A model generated the notes under the pieces. It did no database searches and was not told where the DNA came from. It was given only the letters and a program-made list of their open reading frames with translations. DNA of 48,101 nucleotides, taken from assembly GCA_016217905.1 (NCBI GenBank), contig JACRFL010000015.1, positions 1 to 48,101 of the forward strand. The letters are read 5' to 3'. This document shows, one piece after another, positions 13,772 through 21,841 of the stretch (positions are counted from its first letter, which is position 1; each line of letters begins with the position of its first letter). The translations under genes and the position numbers were made by a program. This DNA is from Candidatus Kaiserbacteria bacterium (lineage in GTDB: Bacteria; Patescibacteriota; Minisyncoccia; Phycocordibacterales; Phycocordibacteraceae).

Positions 13772-15037
13772 ATGGATCTTTACAAACACATTCGAAAAGA
13801 GGACCGCGAGATATATCGCGCGGTCGTGGGAGAAGAGAAACGACAGAAGGAGGGGCTGGAGTTGATCCCATCCGAGAACTACGTCTCGCGTGCGGTGAAG
13901 GAGGCGATGGCGTCGTCCTTGACGAACAAATATTCGGAAGGGTATCCGGGCAGGCGCTACTACGGCGGGCAGGAGTTTACGGATAAGGTGGAAGCGCTCG
14001 CCATCGAGCGCGCGAAGAAACTTTTTGGTGCGGCGTATGCAAACGTCCAGCCCTTGGGCGGCGCGAACGCGAACATCGCGATGTATTTTGCTCTCCTGCA
14101 ACCCGGCGACACGATCCTCGGCATGGACCTCTCGCACGGCGGGCACCTGACCCACGGCCATCCGGTCACGTACCTCACTAAGATATTCAACTTCCAGCGG
14201 TACAAAATGAAGAACATCGAGACCGGCGAGATCGACTACGACGACATGCGCCGCGTCGCGAAGAAGATTAAGCCGAAGATTATTCTTGCTGGTTTCTCGG
14301 CGTATCCGCGTGAGCTCAATTATAAGAAATTCGTAAGCATCGCACGCGAGGTGGGAGCTCTCGCGGTGATGGATATCGCGCACATTGCGGGTCTTATTGC
14401 AGGGAAAGCAGCTAAGAATCCGTTTGACGATGGCTTCGACGTTATGACCACGACGACGCACAAAACGCTCCGCGGTCCGCGCGGCGGGATGATTTTGGTA
14501 CACAAGGATGAAGAAATAGCGAAGAAGATAGATAAGGCGGTCTTCCCCGGGTTTCAGGGCGGCCCGCATATGCACCAGATTGCGGCAAAGGCCGTCGCCT
14601 TCGGCGAGGCGCTCCGGCCGTCGTTTAAAAAATATGCGAAGCAGATCATTGCAAATACCAAAGCGATGGAAAAAGTGTTTAAAAAGCATGCCGCGCGGAT
14701 GATCACCGGCGGTTCCGACAATCACCTTATCCTGCTCGACGTGTGGACCTCCTTTGGCATCTCGGGCGGCGAGGCGGAGAAACTCCTCGATAGGGCCGGC
14801 ATCACGCTCAACAAGAACGCGATCGCCGACGATACGCGCAAACCGATGGATCCTTCCGGCATCCGCTTCGGCACGCCAGCCTTGACGACACGCGGCTTCA
14901 AGGAAAAAGAAGCGGCGCAGGTCGCGGAGATTATGATTGAGGTTCTCACCAAGCGCGATGAGGCGGCGGTGAAGCGCGCAAAACAAGAGATAAAGAAACT
15001 CGCACTCTCGCATCCTATTCCTGAATCGTTCCGGTAG
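13772..15037 (+). CDS. glyA: Serine hydroxymethyltransferase
   Basis: A 421-aa PLP enzyme that converts serine and THF to glycine and methylene-THF. N-terminal LELIPSENYVSRAVKEAM and NKYSEGYPGRRYYGG are diagnostic. The PLP-binding Lys (about residue 231) lies in TTTTHKTLRGPRGGMIL. DPSGIRFGTPALTTRGF is the C-terminal folate/PLP region. It supplies the one-carbon donor for the thyA gene directly upstream (3 bp). The overlapping 435-aa minus-strand ORF is a shadow. Confidence 0.97.
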   Translation: MDLYKHIRKEDREIYRAVVGEEKRQKEGLELIPSENYVSRAVKEAMASSLTNKYSEGYPGRRYYGGQEFTDKVEALAIERAKKLFGAAYANVQPLGGANANIAMYFALLQPGDTILGMDLSHGGHLTHGHPVTYLTKIFNFQRYKMKNIETGEIDYDDMRRVAKKIKPKIILAGFSAYPRELNYKKFVSIAREVGALAVMDIAHIAGLIAGKAAKNPFDDGFDVMTTTTHKTLRGPRGGMILVHKDEEIAKKIDKAVFPGFQGGPHMHQIAAKAVAFGEALRPSFKKYAKQIIANTKAMEKVFKKHAARMITGGSDNHLILLDVWTSFGISGGEAEKLLDRAGITLNKNAIADDTRKPMDPSGIRFGTPALTTRGFKEKEAAQVAEIMIEVLTKRDEAAVKRAKQEIKKLALSHPIPESFR

Positions 15038-15058
15038 CGTTATACACAGAACTCAGTT

Positions 15059-15616
15059 ATGCGTTGTAATTTCGTTACAGAAAGGTTATTCTTTTCATAT
15101 ATGGGGCCTGCGGTCCTTCCCCTTCTGGAAGTGCAACTTGATGAGCGTCTGTATAAGAACGCGGTTTTGTATTTCATTAAGTACTGCAACAATAAATATT
15201 TGGGCGTTACGAAACTCAACAAACTTCTCTATTATCTCGATTTCATCTCATATCGAGACCGGGGCAAGTCTTTCACCGGCGACACGTACATCCATGACCA
15301 ATACGGACCGGTTCCTGCTTCTATAGGCGAAGTTCTTACGACTCTCAAAAGCGATGGAGCAATTGATGCTTTGGCTGTGTCTTATAAAGATGGCGAAAAA
15401 ATTCAATTTGAAATTAGTGACGCCACTCAATTTGATGAAAAGATATTTTCAAAAGAACAAAAAGGGCTTTTAAAGTCCATATGTGATGAGTTCGGAAGCT
15501 GGCCAACCGAGAAAATTGTTGCACAAACTCATCTTGAAGCCCCGTGGTTCTATTCGAAGCCCTATCAAATAGTCGATTACGAGTACGCGCGCGACATCGA
15601 CTTTTTTAAGAAATAA
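15059..15616 (+). CDS. Panacea (DUF4065/SocA-like) domain protein, probable antitoxin
   Basis: 185 aa, or 171 from ATG 15101. The core, LYKNAVLYFIKYCNNKYLGVTKLNKLLYYLDFISYRDRGKSFTGDTYIHDQYGPVP, is the typical Panacea/DUF4065 opening: a helix, the TKLNKLLYYLDF motif, then the YGPVP turn. The second half (SKEQKGLLKSICDEFGSWPTEKIVAQTHLEAPWF) continues the domain. Panacea domains are known as promiscuous antitoxin domains that neutralise different toxins encoded next to them. Here the gene is followed 9 bp later by a RelE-like ORF. The codon use is AT-rich against the neighbouring glyA and argS, suggesting acquisition. Confidence 0.85.
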   Translation: MRCNFVTERLFFSYMGPAVLPLLEVQLDERLYKNAVLYFIKYCNNKYLGVTKLNKLLYYLDFISYRDRGKSFTGDTYIHDQYGPVPASIGEVLTTLKSDGAIDALAVSYKDGEKIQFEISDATQFDEKIFSKEQKGLLKSICDEFGSWPTEKIVAQTHLEAPWFYSKPYQIVDYEYARDIDFFKK

Positions 15617-15625
15617 ATTCCCGTT

Positions 15626-16015
15626 ATGGCGTGGGTACTTGTCGAGCGGGAACAGTTTGTGCGTATGTGCGACAAGATTGAGGTTTCTGAAATTGTTCGT
15701 GATTTTATTCGGACTTGGGCACCCTCCGTTAGTCGATACGAAATACCATCTCAAAAACTCATTTACCGCTCGCCGAATAATCGCTATGAAGCATGGAATG
15801 CGCGTATCCCGAATCCAAACAGCAATAAAGGTAAACGTGGTGGATACCGTCTGGTATTTTTTCTTGACCTACAGACCGCTACTGTTAATCTTGATTTTAT
15901 AGAAGAGCGCGACAATCTTGGTTATAAAAATGAAGGGCATCACAAAAAAGATGGATACAACGCGTATATCTCAGAAGTGAAAAAAGAACTCGCTAGACGC
16001 GACCCTTTGTCATAA
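15626..16015 (+). CDS. Probable toxin partner, RelE/HigB-like fold
   Basis: 129 aa. The C-terminal half (GKRGGYRLVFFLDLQTATVNLDFIEERDNLGYKNEGHHKKDGYNAYISEVKKEL) has the order of a RelE/ParE-type toxin: a GGYRLVFFL strand, a second strand and a basic, His/Lys-rich loop. The N-terminal half is helical and without a known motif. It directly follows a Panacea-domain gene with a 9-bp gap, the usual antitoxin-toxin order. RelE-fold toxins cut ribosome-bound mRNA; whether this one does is inference. Its 3' end overlaps the convergent MmeI-like fragment by 23 bp. Confidence 0.65.
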   Translation: MAWVLVEREQFVRMCDKIEVSEIVRDFIRTWAPSVSRYEIPSQKLIYRSPNNRYEAWNARIPNPNSNKGKRGGYRLVFFLDLQTATVNLDFIEERDNLGYKNEGHHKKDGYNAYISEVKKELARRDPLS

Positions 16016-16247
16016 GTTTTTGGTACCTTTCAAACAAAAATTCAAGGCGGGTGGATTCGGAAGGGAAAGGTTTGGTAATGCCGTAGGCGCGGTCGAGCGC
16101 GTGGCGCGCATCGAGCAAGTCCTTCGGCATAGCATTCGGGTCGTAGAGGTCGACGAGCGTCGCACCTGGGTGCGCGGCACGCGCATCCACGCCATACGCA
16201 TGAGCGAAGCCAGCCGCACGGTCGCGTACTTCGTTCCAGGTGAGCAT
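15993..16247 (-). CDS. Stand-alone MmeI/type II methyltransferase C-terminal-like fragment
   Basis: 84 aa. The segment PGATLVDLYDPNAMPKDLLDARHALDRAYGITKPFPSESTRLEFLFERYQKLM looks like the extreme C-terminal region of MmeI/DNA-methylase proteins, where LYDP.TMP...L..AH.ALDRAV and a FLFELYQKL end are common. The catalytic methyltransferase and nuclease parts are absent, so this is either a decayed remnant of a restriction-modification gene or a small independent domain protein. It sits convergent to the Panacea/RelE-like pair, forming a defence-like pocket between glyA and argS. Confidence 0.65.
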   Translation of the reverse strand: MLTWNEVRDRAAGFAHAYGVDARAAHPGATLVDLYDPNAMPKDLLDARHALDRAYGITKPFPSESTRLEFLFERYQKLMTKGRV

Positions 16248-16304
16248 GCAAGAATTATATATAATACCTTCGCTTCATTCTAGGAAACGGCTATACTGCA
16301 GGAG

Positions 16305-17963
16305 ATGGAAGAGCGTATACGGAAGGCAGTCTCTGAAGCGCTCAGGGGAATGGACGCGGCCGATGTTGCGTTCGTCGTAGAGCGCTCGAGCGACCCCGCA
16401 TACGGAGACTATGCAACAAATGCCGCGCTCGCGGCGGCGAAGCCGCTTGGGAAGAAGCCGCGCGAGCTCGCAGAACAATTGGTGAACGAACTTAGGTCCT
16501 CGACTTCACTCGGGCCGACCTCGGTTCAAAAAATCGAAGTCGCAGGCCCGGGCTTCGTGAACATCATGCTCTCGCGCGAGGCAATTGCGCTCGCGGTCGC
16601 CGAGGCGGGCGCACAGGGACCAGTATGGGGGAAGGGCACCGAGAATGCAGGCAAGCACATCATTGTTGAATATTCAAATCCGAACGCGTTTAAGGAAATG
16701 CACGTGGGGCACTTGGTCGGTACGGTCGTCGGCGAGGCGCTCGCGCGCCTCATCGAGAATGCTGGTGCGACGACTGCACGCGATACCTTCGGCGGCGATA
16801 TCGGCCCGAACGTGGCGAAAGCGCTCTGGGGGCTCCGCAAGAACGACGTTACTGATCCGACAACTGCGCAGGAGATGGGCACCGCATACGCCGAGGGTTC
16901 GCGCGCGTATGAGACAAGCCCAGAGGCGAAAGAAGAAATAGACGCGCTCAATCAGGCGATCTATGCGGGTACAGACCGCGAGCTGATGGAACTCTGGCGC
17001 AAAGGGCGTGATGTCTCGATGGAAGAGTTCCGCCGCATATGGAAGCTTCTCGGCACGCACTTTGACTTTGAATTCTTTGACAGCGATACGACCGAGATTG
17101 GCGTGCGCGTCGTAGGGGACGGGCTCAATAAAGGGGTGTTTGAGAAAAGCGATGGAGCGATTATTTATAACGGAGAGAAGAAGGGGGTGCACACAATGGT
17201 GTTTATCACCTCGCACAACACCCCCACTTACGAGGCGAAAGACATCGGACTCGCCTTTCTCAAGGAGGGGCGCTGGCCCTCGGACCGGAGCATCATCATC
17301 ACCGGAAGCGAGCAGGCGGGCCGCTTCAAGACGGTACTCGCGGCGCTTGCCGACATCGCTCCCTTGCTCGCGGAGAAAACCGTGCATGTCGCGACCGGCT
17401 TTTTGAAACTCGCCTCGGGGAAGATGTCCTCGCGCGAGGGGAATGTCATCACCGCCGACGAACTCATCCACAGCGTTATCCGTGAAGCGAGCGAGAAGAA
17501 CGCCGACCCGCTTGTCGCGGAGCAGGTCGCCCTCGGCGCGATCAAGTACATGATCCTGCGCCAGGCGCCGGGCTCGGACATCGTCTTCGACGAAGAGAAA
17601 TCACTCTCACTCCTTGGCGACTCGGGGCCGTATCTGCAATACGCCCTCGTGCGCGCGAGGAAGATCCTCGCGTACGCCTCCGACGGAGCGAGCGGCGAAG
17701 AGGAACCCGCCGAACCGTACGCCATTGAGCGGCTCATCCTGCACTTCCCGGAGGTAGCTGCGCGCGCGGCGCGCGAGCTCGCGCCGAACCTGCTCACGAC
17801 CTACCTCACCGAACTCGCGGGGGAGTGGAATTCTTTTTATGCAAAGGAGCGCATCATCGACGGTGAGCACGAGGCGCACAAGTTCCTGCTCGCCCGCGCG
17901 TTCGTGAACACCATGACAAACGGCCTCACGCTCCTCGGTATCCCCACACCAGAGAAAATGTGA
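16305..17963 (+). CDS. argS: Arginine--tRNA ligase
   Basis: A 552-aa class I synthetase that charges tRNA-Arg. It has the N-terminal Arg-specific additional domain (residues ~1-90), the HIGH-type signature HVGH (133-136) in YSNPNAFKEMHVGHLVG, and a KMSSR variant of KMSKS in ASGKMSSREGN. It ends with the all-helical anticodon-binding domain (ALVRARKIL ... LTLLGI). Length is usual. TATACT (16292-16297) ends seven bases before ATG 16305, suggesting a leaderless transcript. Confidence 0.97.
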   Translation: MEERIRKAVSEALRGMDAADVAFVVERSSDPAYGDYATNAALAAAKPLGKKPRELAEQLVNELRSSTSLGPTSVQKIEVAGPGFVNIMLSREAIALAVAEAGAQGPVWGKGTENAGKHIIVEYSNPNAFKEMHVGHLVGTVVGEALARLIENAGATTARDTFGGDIGPNVAKALWGLRKNDVTDPTTAQEMGTAYAEGSRAYETSPEAKEEIDALNQAIYAGTDRELMELWRKGRDVSMEEFRRIWKLLGTHFDFEFFDSDTTEIGVRVVGDGLNKGVFEKSDGAIIYNGEKKGVHTMVFITSHNTPTYEAKDIGLAFLKEGRWPSDRSIIITGSEQAGRFKTVLAALADIAPLLAEKTVHVATGFLKLASGKMSSREGNVITADELIHSVIREASEKNADPLVAEQVALGAIKYMILRQAPGSDIVFDEEKSLSLLGDSGPYLQYALVRARKILAYASDGASGEEEPAEPYAIERLILHFPEVAARAARELAPNLLTTYLTELAGEWNSFYAKERIIDGEHEAHKFLLARAFVNTMTNGLTLLGIPTPEKM

Positions 17964-18038
17964 GTTGTGTAGAAGCGAGTAGTGCGCTAGATTCTTCTCC
18001 AGACTGCACATATCGTGCGTCGAGAACAAGGAGGCTCC

Positions 18039-18374
18039 ATGGCTTCAAAAAAGAAACCGGACGGGTGCACCACCGTTCGGTGCGTGTTGGAGGCAATACA
18101 GAAGTACGGATCGCCCTCGATACTCGCGTTCTTCATCAGCGCGATGGGAAGCGAAGATGCTCCGGAAGGATTCAACCTCGAGGTCGAGGTGGCGAGGTTT
18201 TACGACATGAAGACGTACGGCCTTTCCAAGACCCCGATCGGCTACAAGATTCCACAATTCGTTCTGCGGTTCTCGGAGAAGGTGCTCGGTAACGGAAGTC
18301 GCCATACGCCCTCTCGGGGCAGACCTGGCCGAAAGCTGTCAACCCGACTCTCGGTGTCGATGGGCGGGCGCTGA
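18039..18374 (+). CDS. Orphan small protein of unknown function with strong SD
   Basis: Start chosen at ATG 18039 (111 aa) because AAGGAGG lies just upstream; the track start at 18015 is before that SD. The protein begins MASKKKPDGCTTVRCVLEAIQKYGS, has a hydrophobic helix SILAFFISAMG, a middle part EVARFYDMKTYGLSKTPIGYKIPQFVLRFSEKVLG and a basic Arg/Ser-rich tail. I recognise no family. It has its own leader and a strong terminator at 18395-18427, so it is an independent unit between argS and ileS. SD use sets it apart from its neighbours. Confidence 0.65.
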   Translation: MASKKKPDGCTTVRCVLEAIQKYGSPSILAFFISAMGSEDAPEGFNLEVEVARFYDMKTYGLSKTPIGYKIPQFVLRFSEKVLGNGSRHTPSRGRPGRKLSTRLSVSMGGR

Positions 18375-18394
18375 TACTCGCCGAATGCAACCAG

Positions 18395-18427
18395 CAGCCG
18401 CAAAACATTGCGGCTGTTTCATTTTTG
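18395..18427 (+). terminator. Intrinsic terminator after the orphan small gene
   Basis: The perfect 9-bp stem CAGCCGCAA / TTGCGGCTG with loop AACA is followed by TTTCATTTTT. It isolates the orphan gene from ileS. Confidence 0.9.
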
Positions 18428-18453
18428 GCCGGCAAACGCTAGACTAGCTGAAT

Positions 18454-21261
18454 ATGGCGGATATGCCCGAGAAGTCAGAGGCAGCGAAGCGCGAGGAGGC
18501 GACGCTCACGTTCTGGGAGCAGGAACGCATTTTCGAGAAGTCGCTCGCGAAGAAGTCCCCGAAAGGAGAATATGTTTTTTATGACGGACCGCCGTTTGCG
18601 ACCGGAACACCGCACTACGGTCACATTGTCACGAGTGTCACCAAGGATGTCGTACCACGCTACTGGACGATGCGCGGCTACCATGTGCCGCGTGTCTGGG
18701 GGTGGGACTGCCACGGCTTGCCGATAGAGAATATCGTCGAGAAAGAGCTCGGCTTCAAGCACAAAAAAGATATCAAGGCATACGGCGTCGCGAACTTCAA
18801 CGAACGCTGCCGCGAGCAGGTCCTAACTTATGTCGATTATTGGAAGACATTCATCCCGCGCATCGGCCGCTGGGCGGATATGGAGCACGCGTACCTCACG
18901 ATGGACAAGCCGTTTATGGAGAGCGTCTGGTGGGTGTTCAAACAGATCTACGATAAGGGGCTGGTGTACGAGGACTACCGCTCCATGCACATCTGCCCGC
19001 GCTGTGAGACGACGCTCTCTCAGCAAGAGGTCGCGGAGGGGTACAGAGACGTCAAGGACATCGCGGTGACAGTGAAGTTCAAAGTGAAAAATCCGGAGAA
19101 ACACGGCCTGCCAGAGAATACCTATTTTCTCGCGTGGACGACGACACCATGGACACTTCCGGGGAATGTCGCGCTCGCGGTCGGGGAGAAAATAAAATAT
19201 GTCATTGCGCGAAAGGGGGAAGAACATTTCATTCTCGGTCGCGACAAAGTTTCTGACGAATTTACCATAGAGAAAGAGGTGAGTGGAGCTGCGCTTGTCG
19301 GTATTGAATATGAACCACCGTTTGATTACTACATTAACGACACAGCGCTCAAAAATCGCGAGAACGGATGGAAAGTGTATGCGGCAGACTTTGTCACGAC
19401 CGATACCGGCACGGGTATTGCGCACGAGGCGCCGGCATTTGGTGCAGATGACTGGGAACTTTTAAAGAAAGTCAATCTGCCATTCGTGCAGCACGTGAAC
19501 ATGGATGGGACATTTAAACCGGAAGTGAAAGATTTTGCCGGTCTCGAAGCGAAGCCGCGTTCCGACGACGATGCGGTGCGCCTCGGAACGGATATCGCCG
19601 TGCTAAAATATTTGCAAGACCACGGAACGCTTTTCTCAAAAGAGAACATCACGCACTCCTATCCGCACTGCTGGCGCTGCGATACGCCGCTCCTCAACTA
19701 CGCGACATCGTCCTGGTTCGTCTCCATCACAAAGATAAAAGACGATGTGCTTAAAAATGCGAAGAACATCTCATGGTTGCCCGCGCATATCAAAGAAGGC
19801 CGCTTCGGCAAGTGGCTAGAGGGCGCGCGCGACTGGTCAATCTCACGCCAGCGTTTCTGGGCGAGTGTCATTCCGTTGTGGGTTTGCGAGAAATGCAAAA
19901 CGAAGCGCGTCTTCGGCTCGGCGACGGAATTAGAAGAGGCGAGCGGGAGAAAGATAACCGATCTCCACAAACACATCGTGGATGAGATTACGGTGCCGTG
20001 CGCGTGCGGCGGCACGATGCACCGCATCCCGGACGTGCTTGACACCTGGTTCGATTCCGGCTCGATGCCGTACGGCGAGAAGCATTATCCCTTTGAGGGG
20101 AAAGAACGTTTCGAGGCGGCGTTTCCTGCGAAGTTTATCGCAGAGGGAATAGACCAGACGCGCGCCTGGTTCTACTACCTGCACGTGCTCGGCGGCGCGC
20201 TGTTTAGTAAAAATGCTTTTCAGAACGTTATCGTCAACGGAATCGTCTTGGCCGAGGACGGCAAGAAGATGTCCAAACGGCTTCAAAATTATCCCGACCC
20301 GCTGGAAATCGTGGAAAAGTATGGCGCAGACGCGCTCCGCCTCTACCTGCTCTCCTCGCCCGTCGTGCAAGCAGAAAATCTGGCTTTTTCAGAGAGCGGT
20401 GTCGATGAGGTCGCCAAGAAAAATATCGGACGCCTCAACAACGTGCTCGCGTTCTATAAACTCTACGAAGACGGGACCGAACGTTCGGAAGCGAGCACCA
20501 ATATTCTCGACCGATGGATTCTCGCGCGTCTCGCAGAGCTCATAAAAGAAACGACCGAAGGATATGAGAAATATGAACTAGATAGAGCAACGCGGCCGAC
20601 CGCACTGTTCATCGACGACCTCTCTACCTGGTATGTGCGTCGCTCCCGCGATCGGTTCAGGGCGGAAGATGTTTCGAGAGAGGGGGCGCTCGCGACGTTG
20701 CGTCAGGCGCTGTACACACTCGCGCTCGTCCTAGCGCCCGCCGCGCCCTTTATCGCGGAAGAAATTTTTCAAGGCGTGCGTAGTGCGAATGACCCCCAAA
20801 GCGTGCATTTAGCCGACTGGCCTGAAATAAAAAAACGTTGGCGTTTGTTTGGCGGCAATAAAGACGAATTGCTCATCACAGAAATGGCGCGCGCGCGTGC
20901 GCTTGTCTCCGACGCGCTCCAGCTGCGGCAGAGGGAGGGCATCAAGGTGCGGCAGCCGCTCGCGAAGCTCATGGTGCCCGACATGATTTCGGAAGAATTG
21001 ATGCGGATTCTCGCCGAAGAAGTAAATGTTAAGCAGGTTGTCATGGGTCATTCGACTGTCGAGCTCGACACCACTCTCACACCCGAGCTCATTAGAGAGG
21101 GTGACGAACGGGAGATGGCGCGCGCGGTTGCCGAAGCGCGCAAGCTCGAAGGATTCCTCACGCACGATACGGTGCGCGTAGAGATTCACCCGGAGGGGAA
21201 GCATTCGGCCGTACTGTCGACAGGTATGTCGCGCTTCGACGTCATACGCGATGCGTCATAA
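18454..21261 (+). CDS. ileS: Isoleucine--tRNA ligase
   Basis: A 935-aa class I synthetase. HYGH (residues 54-57) in PPFATGTPHYGHIVTS and KMSKR (about 605-609) in LAEDGKKMSKRLQNYPDP are the ATP-site signatures. The editing (CP1) domain includes AWTTTPWTLPGNVALAVG and DTGTGIAHEAPAFG, and the C-terminal anticodon-binding domain follows. Cys pairs (CPRCETT, CEKCKT, CACGG) in the middle look like zinc sites. TAGACT ends eight bases before ATG 18454, so the message is probably leaderless. The last 11 bp overlap recO. Confidence 0.97.
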   Translation: MADMPEKSEAAKREEATLTFWEQERIFEKSLAKKSPKGEYVFYDGPPFATGTPHYGHIVTSVTKDVVPRYWTMRGYHVPRVWGWDCHGLPIENIVEKELGFKHKKDIKAYGVANFNERCREQVLTYVDYWKTFIPRIGRWADMEHAYLTMDKPFMESVWWVFKQIYDKGLVYEDYRSMHICPRCETTLSQQEVAEGYRDVKDIAVTVKFKVKNPEKHGLPENTYFLAWTTTPWTLPGNVALAVGEKIKYVIARKGEEHFILGRDKVSDEFTIEKEVSGAALVGIEYEPPFDYYINDTALKNRENGWKVYAADFVTTDTGTGIAHEAPAFGADDWELLKKVNLPFVQHVNMDGTFKPEVKDFAGLEAKPRSDDDAVRLGTDIAVLKYLQDHGTLFSKENITHSYPHCWRCDTPLLNYATSSWFVSITKIKDDVLKNAKNISWLPAHIKEGRFGKWLEGARDWSISRQRFWASVIPLWVCEKCKTKRVFGSATELEEASGRKITDLHKHIVDEITVPCACGGTMHRIPDVLDTWFDSGSMPYGEKHYPFEGKERFEAAFPAKFIAEGIDQTRAWFYYLHVLGGALFSKNAFQNVIVNGIVLAEDGKKMSKRLQNYPDPLEIVEKYGADALRLYLLSSPVVQAENLAFSESGVDEVAKKNIGRLNNVLAFYKLYEDGTERSEASTNILDRWILARLAELIKETTEGYEKYELDRATRPTALFIDDLSTWYVRRSRDRFRAEDVSREGALATLRQALYTLALVLAPAAPFIAEEIFQGVRSANDPQSVHLADWPEIKKRWRLFGGNKDELLITEMARARALVSDALQLRQREGIKVRQPLAKLMVPDMISEELMRILAEEVNVKQVVMGHSTVELDTTLTPELIREGDEREMARAVAEARKLEGFLTHDTVRVEIHPEGKHSAVLSTGMSRFDVIRDAS

Positions 21262-21820
21262 ATACGAAACACGTGGCATCGTACTCTCGCGGACGCCCTT
21301 GGGAGAAGCGAACGCGTATGTGACGCTGCTCACCCGTGAGCTCGGTCTCGTGCGTGCTCGCGCGCAGGGCGTGCGCGCGCAGGGGGCGAAGCTCGCTGCG
21401 TCACTCGCTACATTTGCCGAGAGTTCTCTTGTACTTGTGCGTGGGAAGGAAGGGTGGCGCGTCGCGGGCGCAATCCTCGAAGAGGAATGGTTCACGCAGA
21501 TGCGGCACCCTGCGTCCCGTGCGGCGGCGTCACGGGTGTCGGGTCTCTTTCTTCGCCTTGTCGCCGGTGAGACCCCTGACCCGGAGCTTTTTCCCCTAGT
21601 CACCGGATTTTTCAGGGCGCTGGCGACACTACCCGAAGACGCCCACGAGGCGGCCGAGATACGTGCCGCGCTTTGCATACTCGCGGCACTCGGTCTTGTG
21701 GCGGGGGAGATTCCGGGCGAAGCGTCGGAATTCACACCCGCGATACTCGCCGATGTTCGCAGAAAGCGTGCGGAGTACATTACGCGCATCAACCGCGGCA
21801 TCGCCGCTTCTGGTCTCTGA
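21251..21820 (+). CDS. recO: DNA repair protein RecO
   Basis: 189 aa. The N-terminal OB-fold is clear: YETRGIVLSRTPLGEANAYVTLLTRELGLVRARAQGVRAQGAKLAASLATFAESSLVLVRGKEGWRVAGA. The C-terminal helical part (SRVSGLFLRLVAGETPDPELFPLVTGFFRAL) follows. RecO loads RecA onto SSB-coated DNA with RecR. It is shorter than typical 240-aa RecO and lacks the zinc-binding Cys cluster, a common reduction in small genomes. It overlaps ileS by 11 bp. Confidence 0.88.
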   Translation: MRHKYETRGIVLSRTPLGEANAYVTLLTRELGLVRARAQGVRAQGAKLAASLATFAESSLVLVRGKEGWRVAGAILEEEWFTQMRHPASRAAASRVSGLFLRLVAGETPDPELFPLVTGFFRALATLPEDAHEAAEIRAALCILAALGLVAGEIPGEASEFTPAILADVRRKRAEYITRINRGIAASGL

Positions 21821-21841
21821 ACTCTTGTATACTGATACGCA

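Noticed and set aside
13706-15013. 435-aa minus-strand ORF
   Set aside because: Antisense shadow of glyA, which has full family motifs on the plus strand; the minus translation is Arg/His-rich with no domain.
17960-18305. 110-aa plus and 86-aa minus ORFs
   Set aside because: Shadows of the 111-aa gene at 18039, which alone has an SD.
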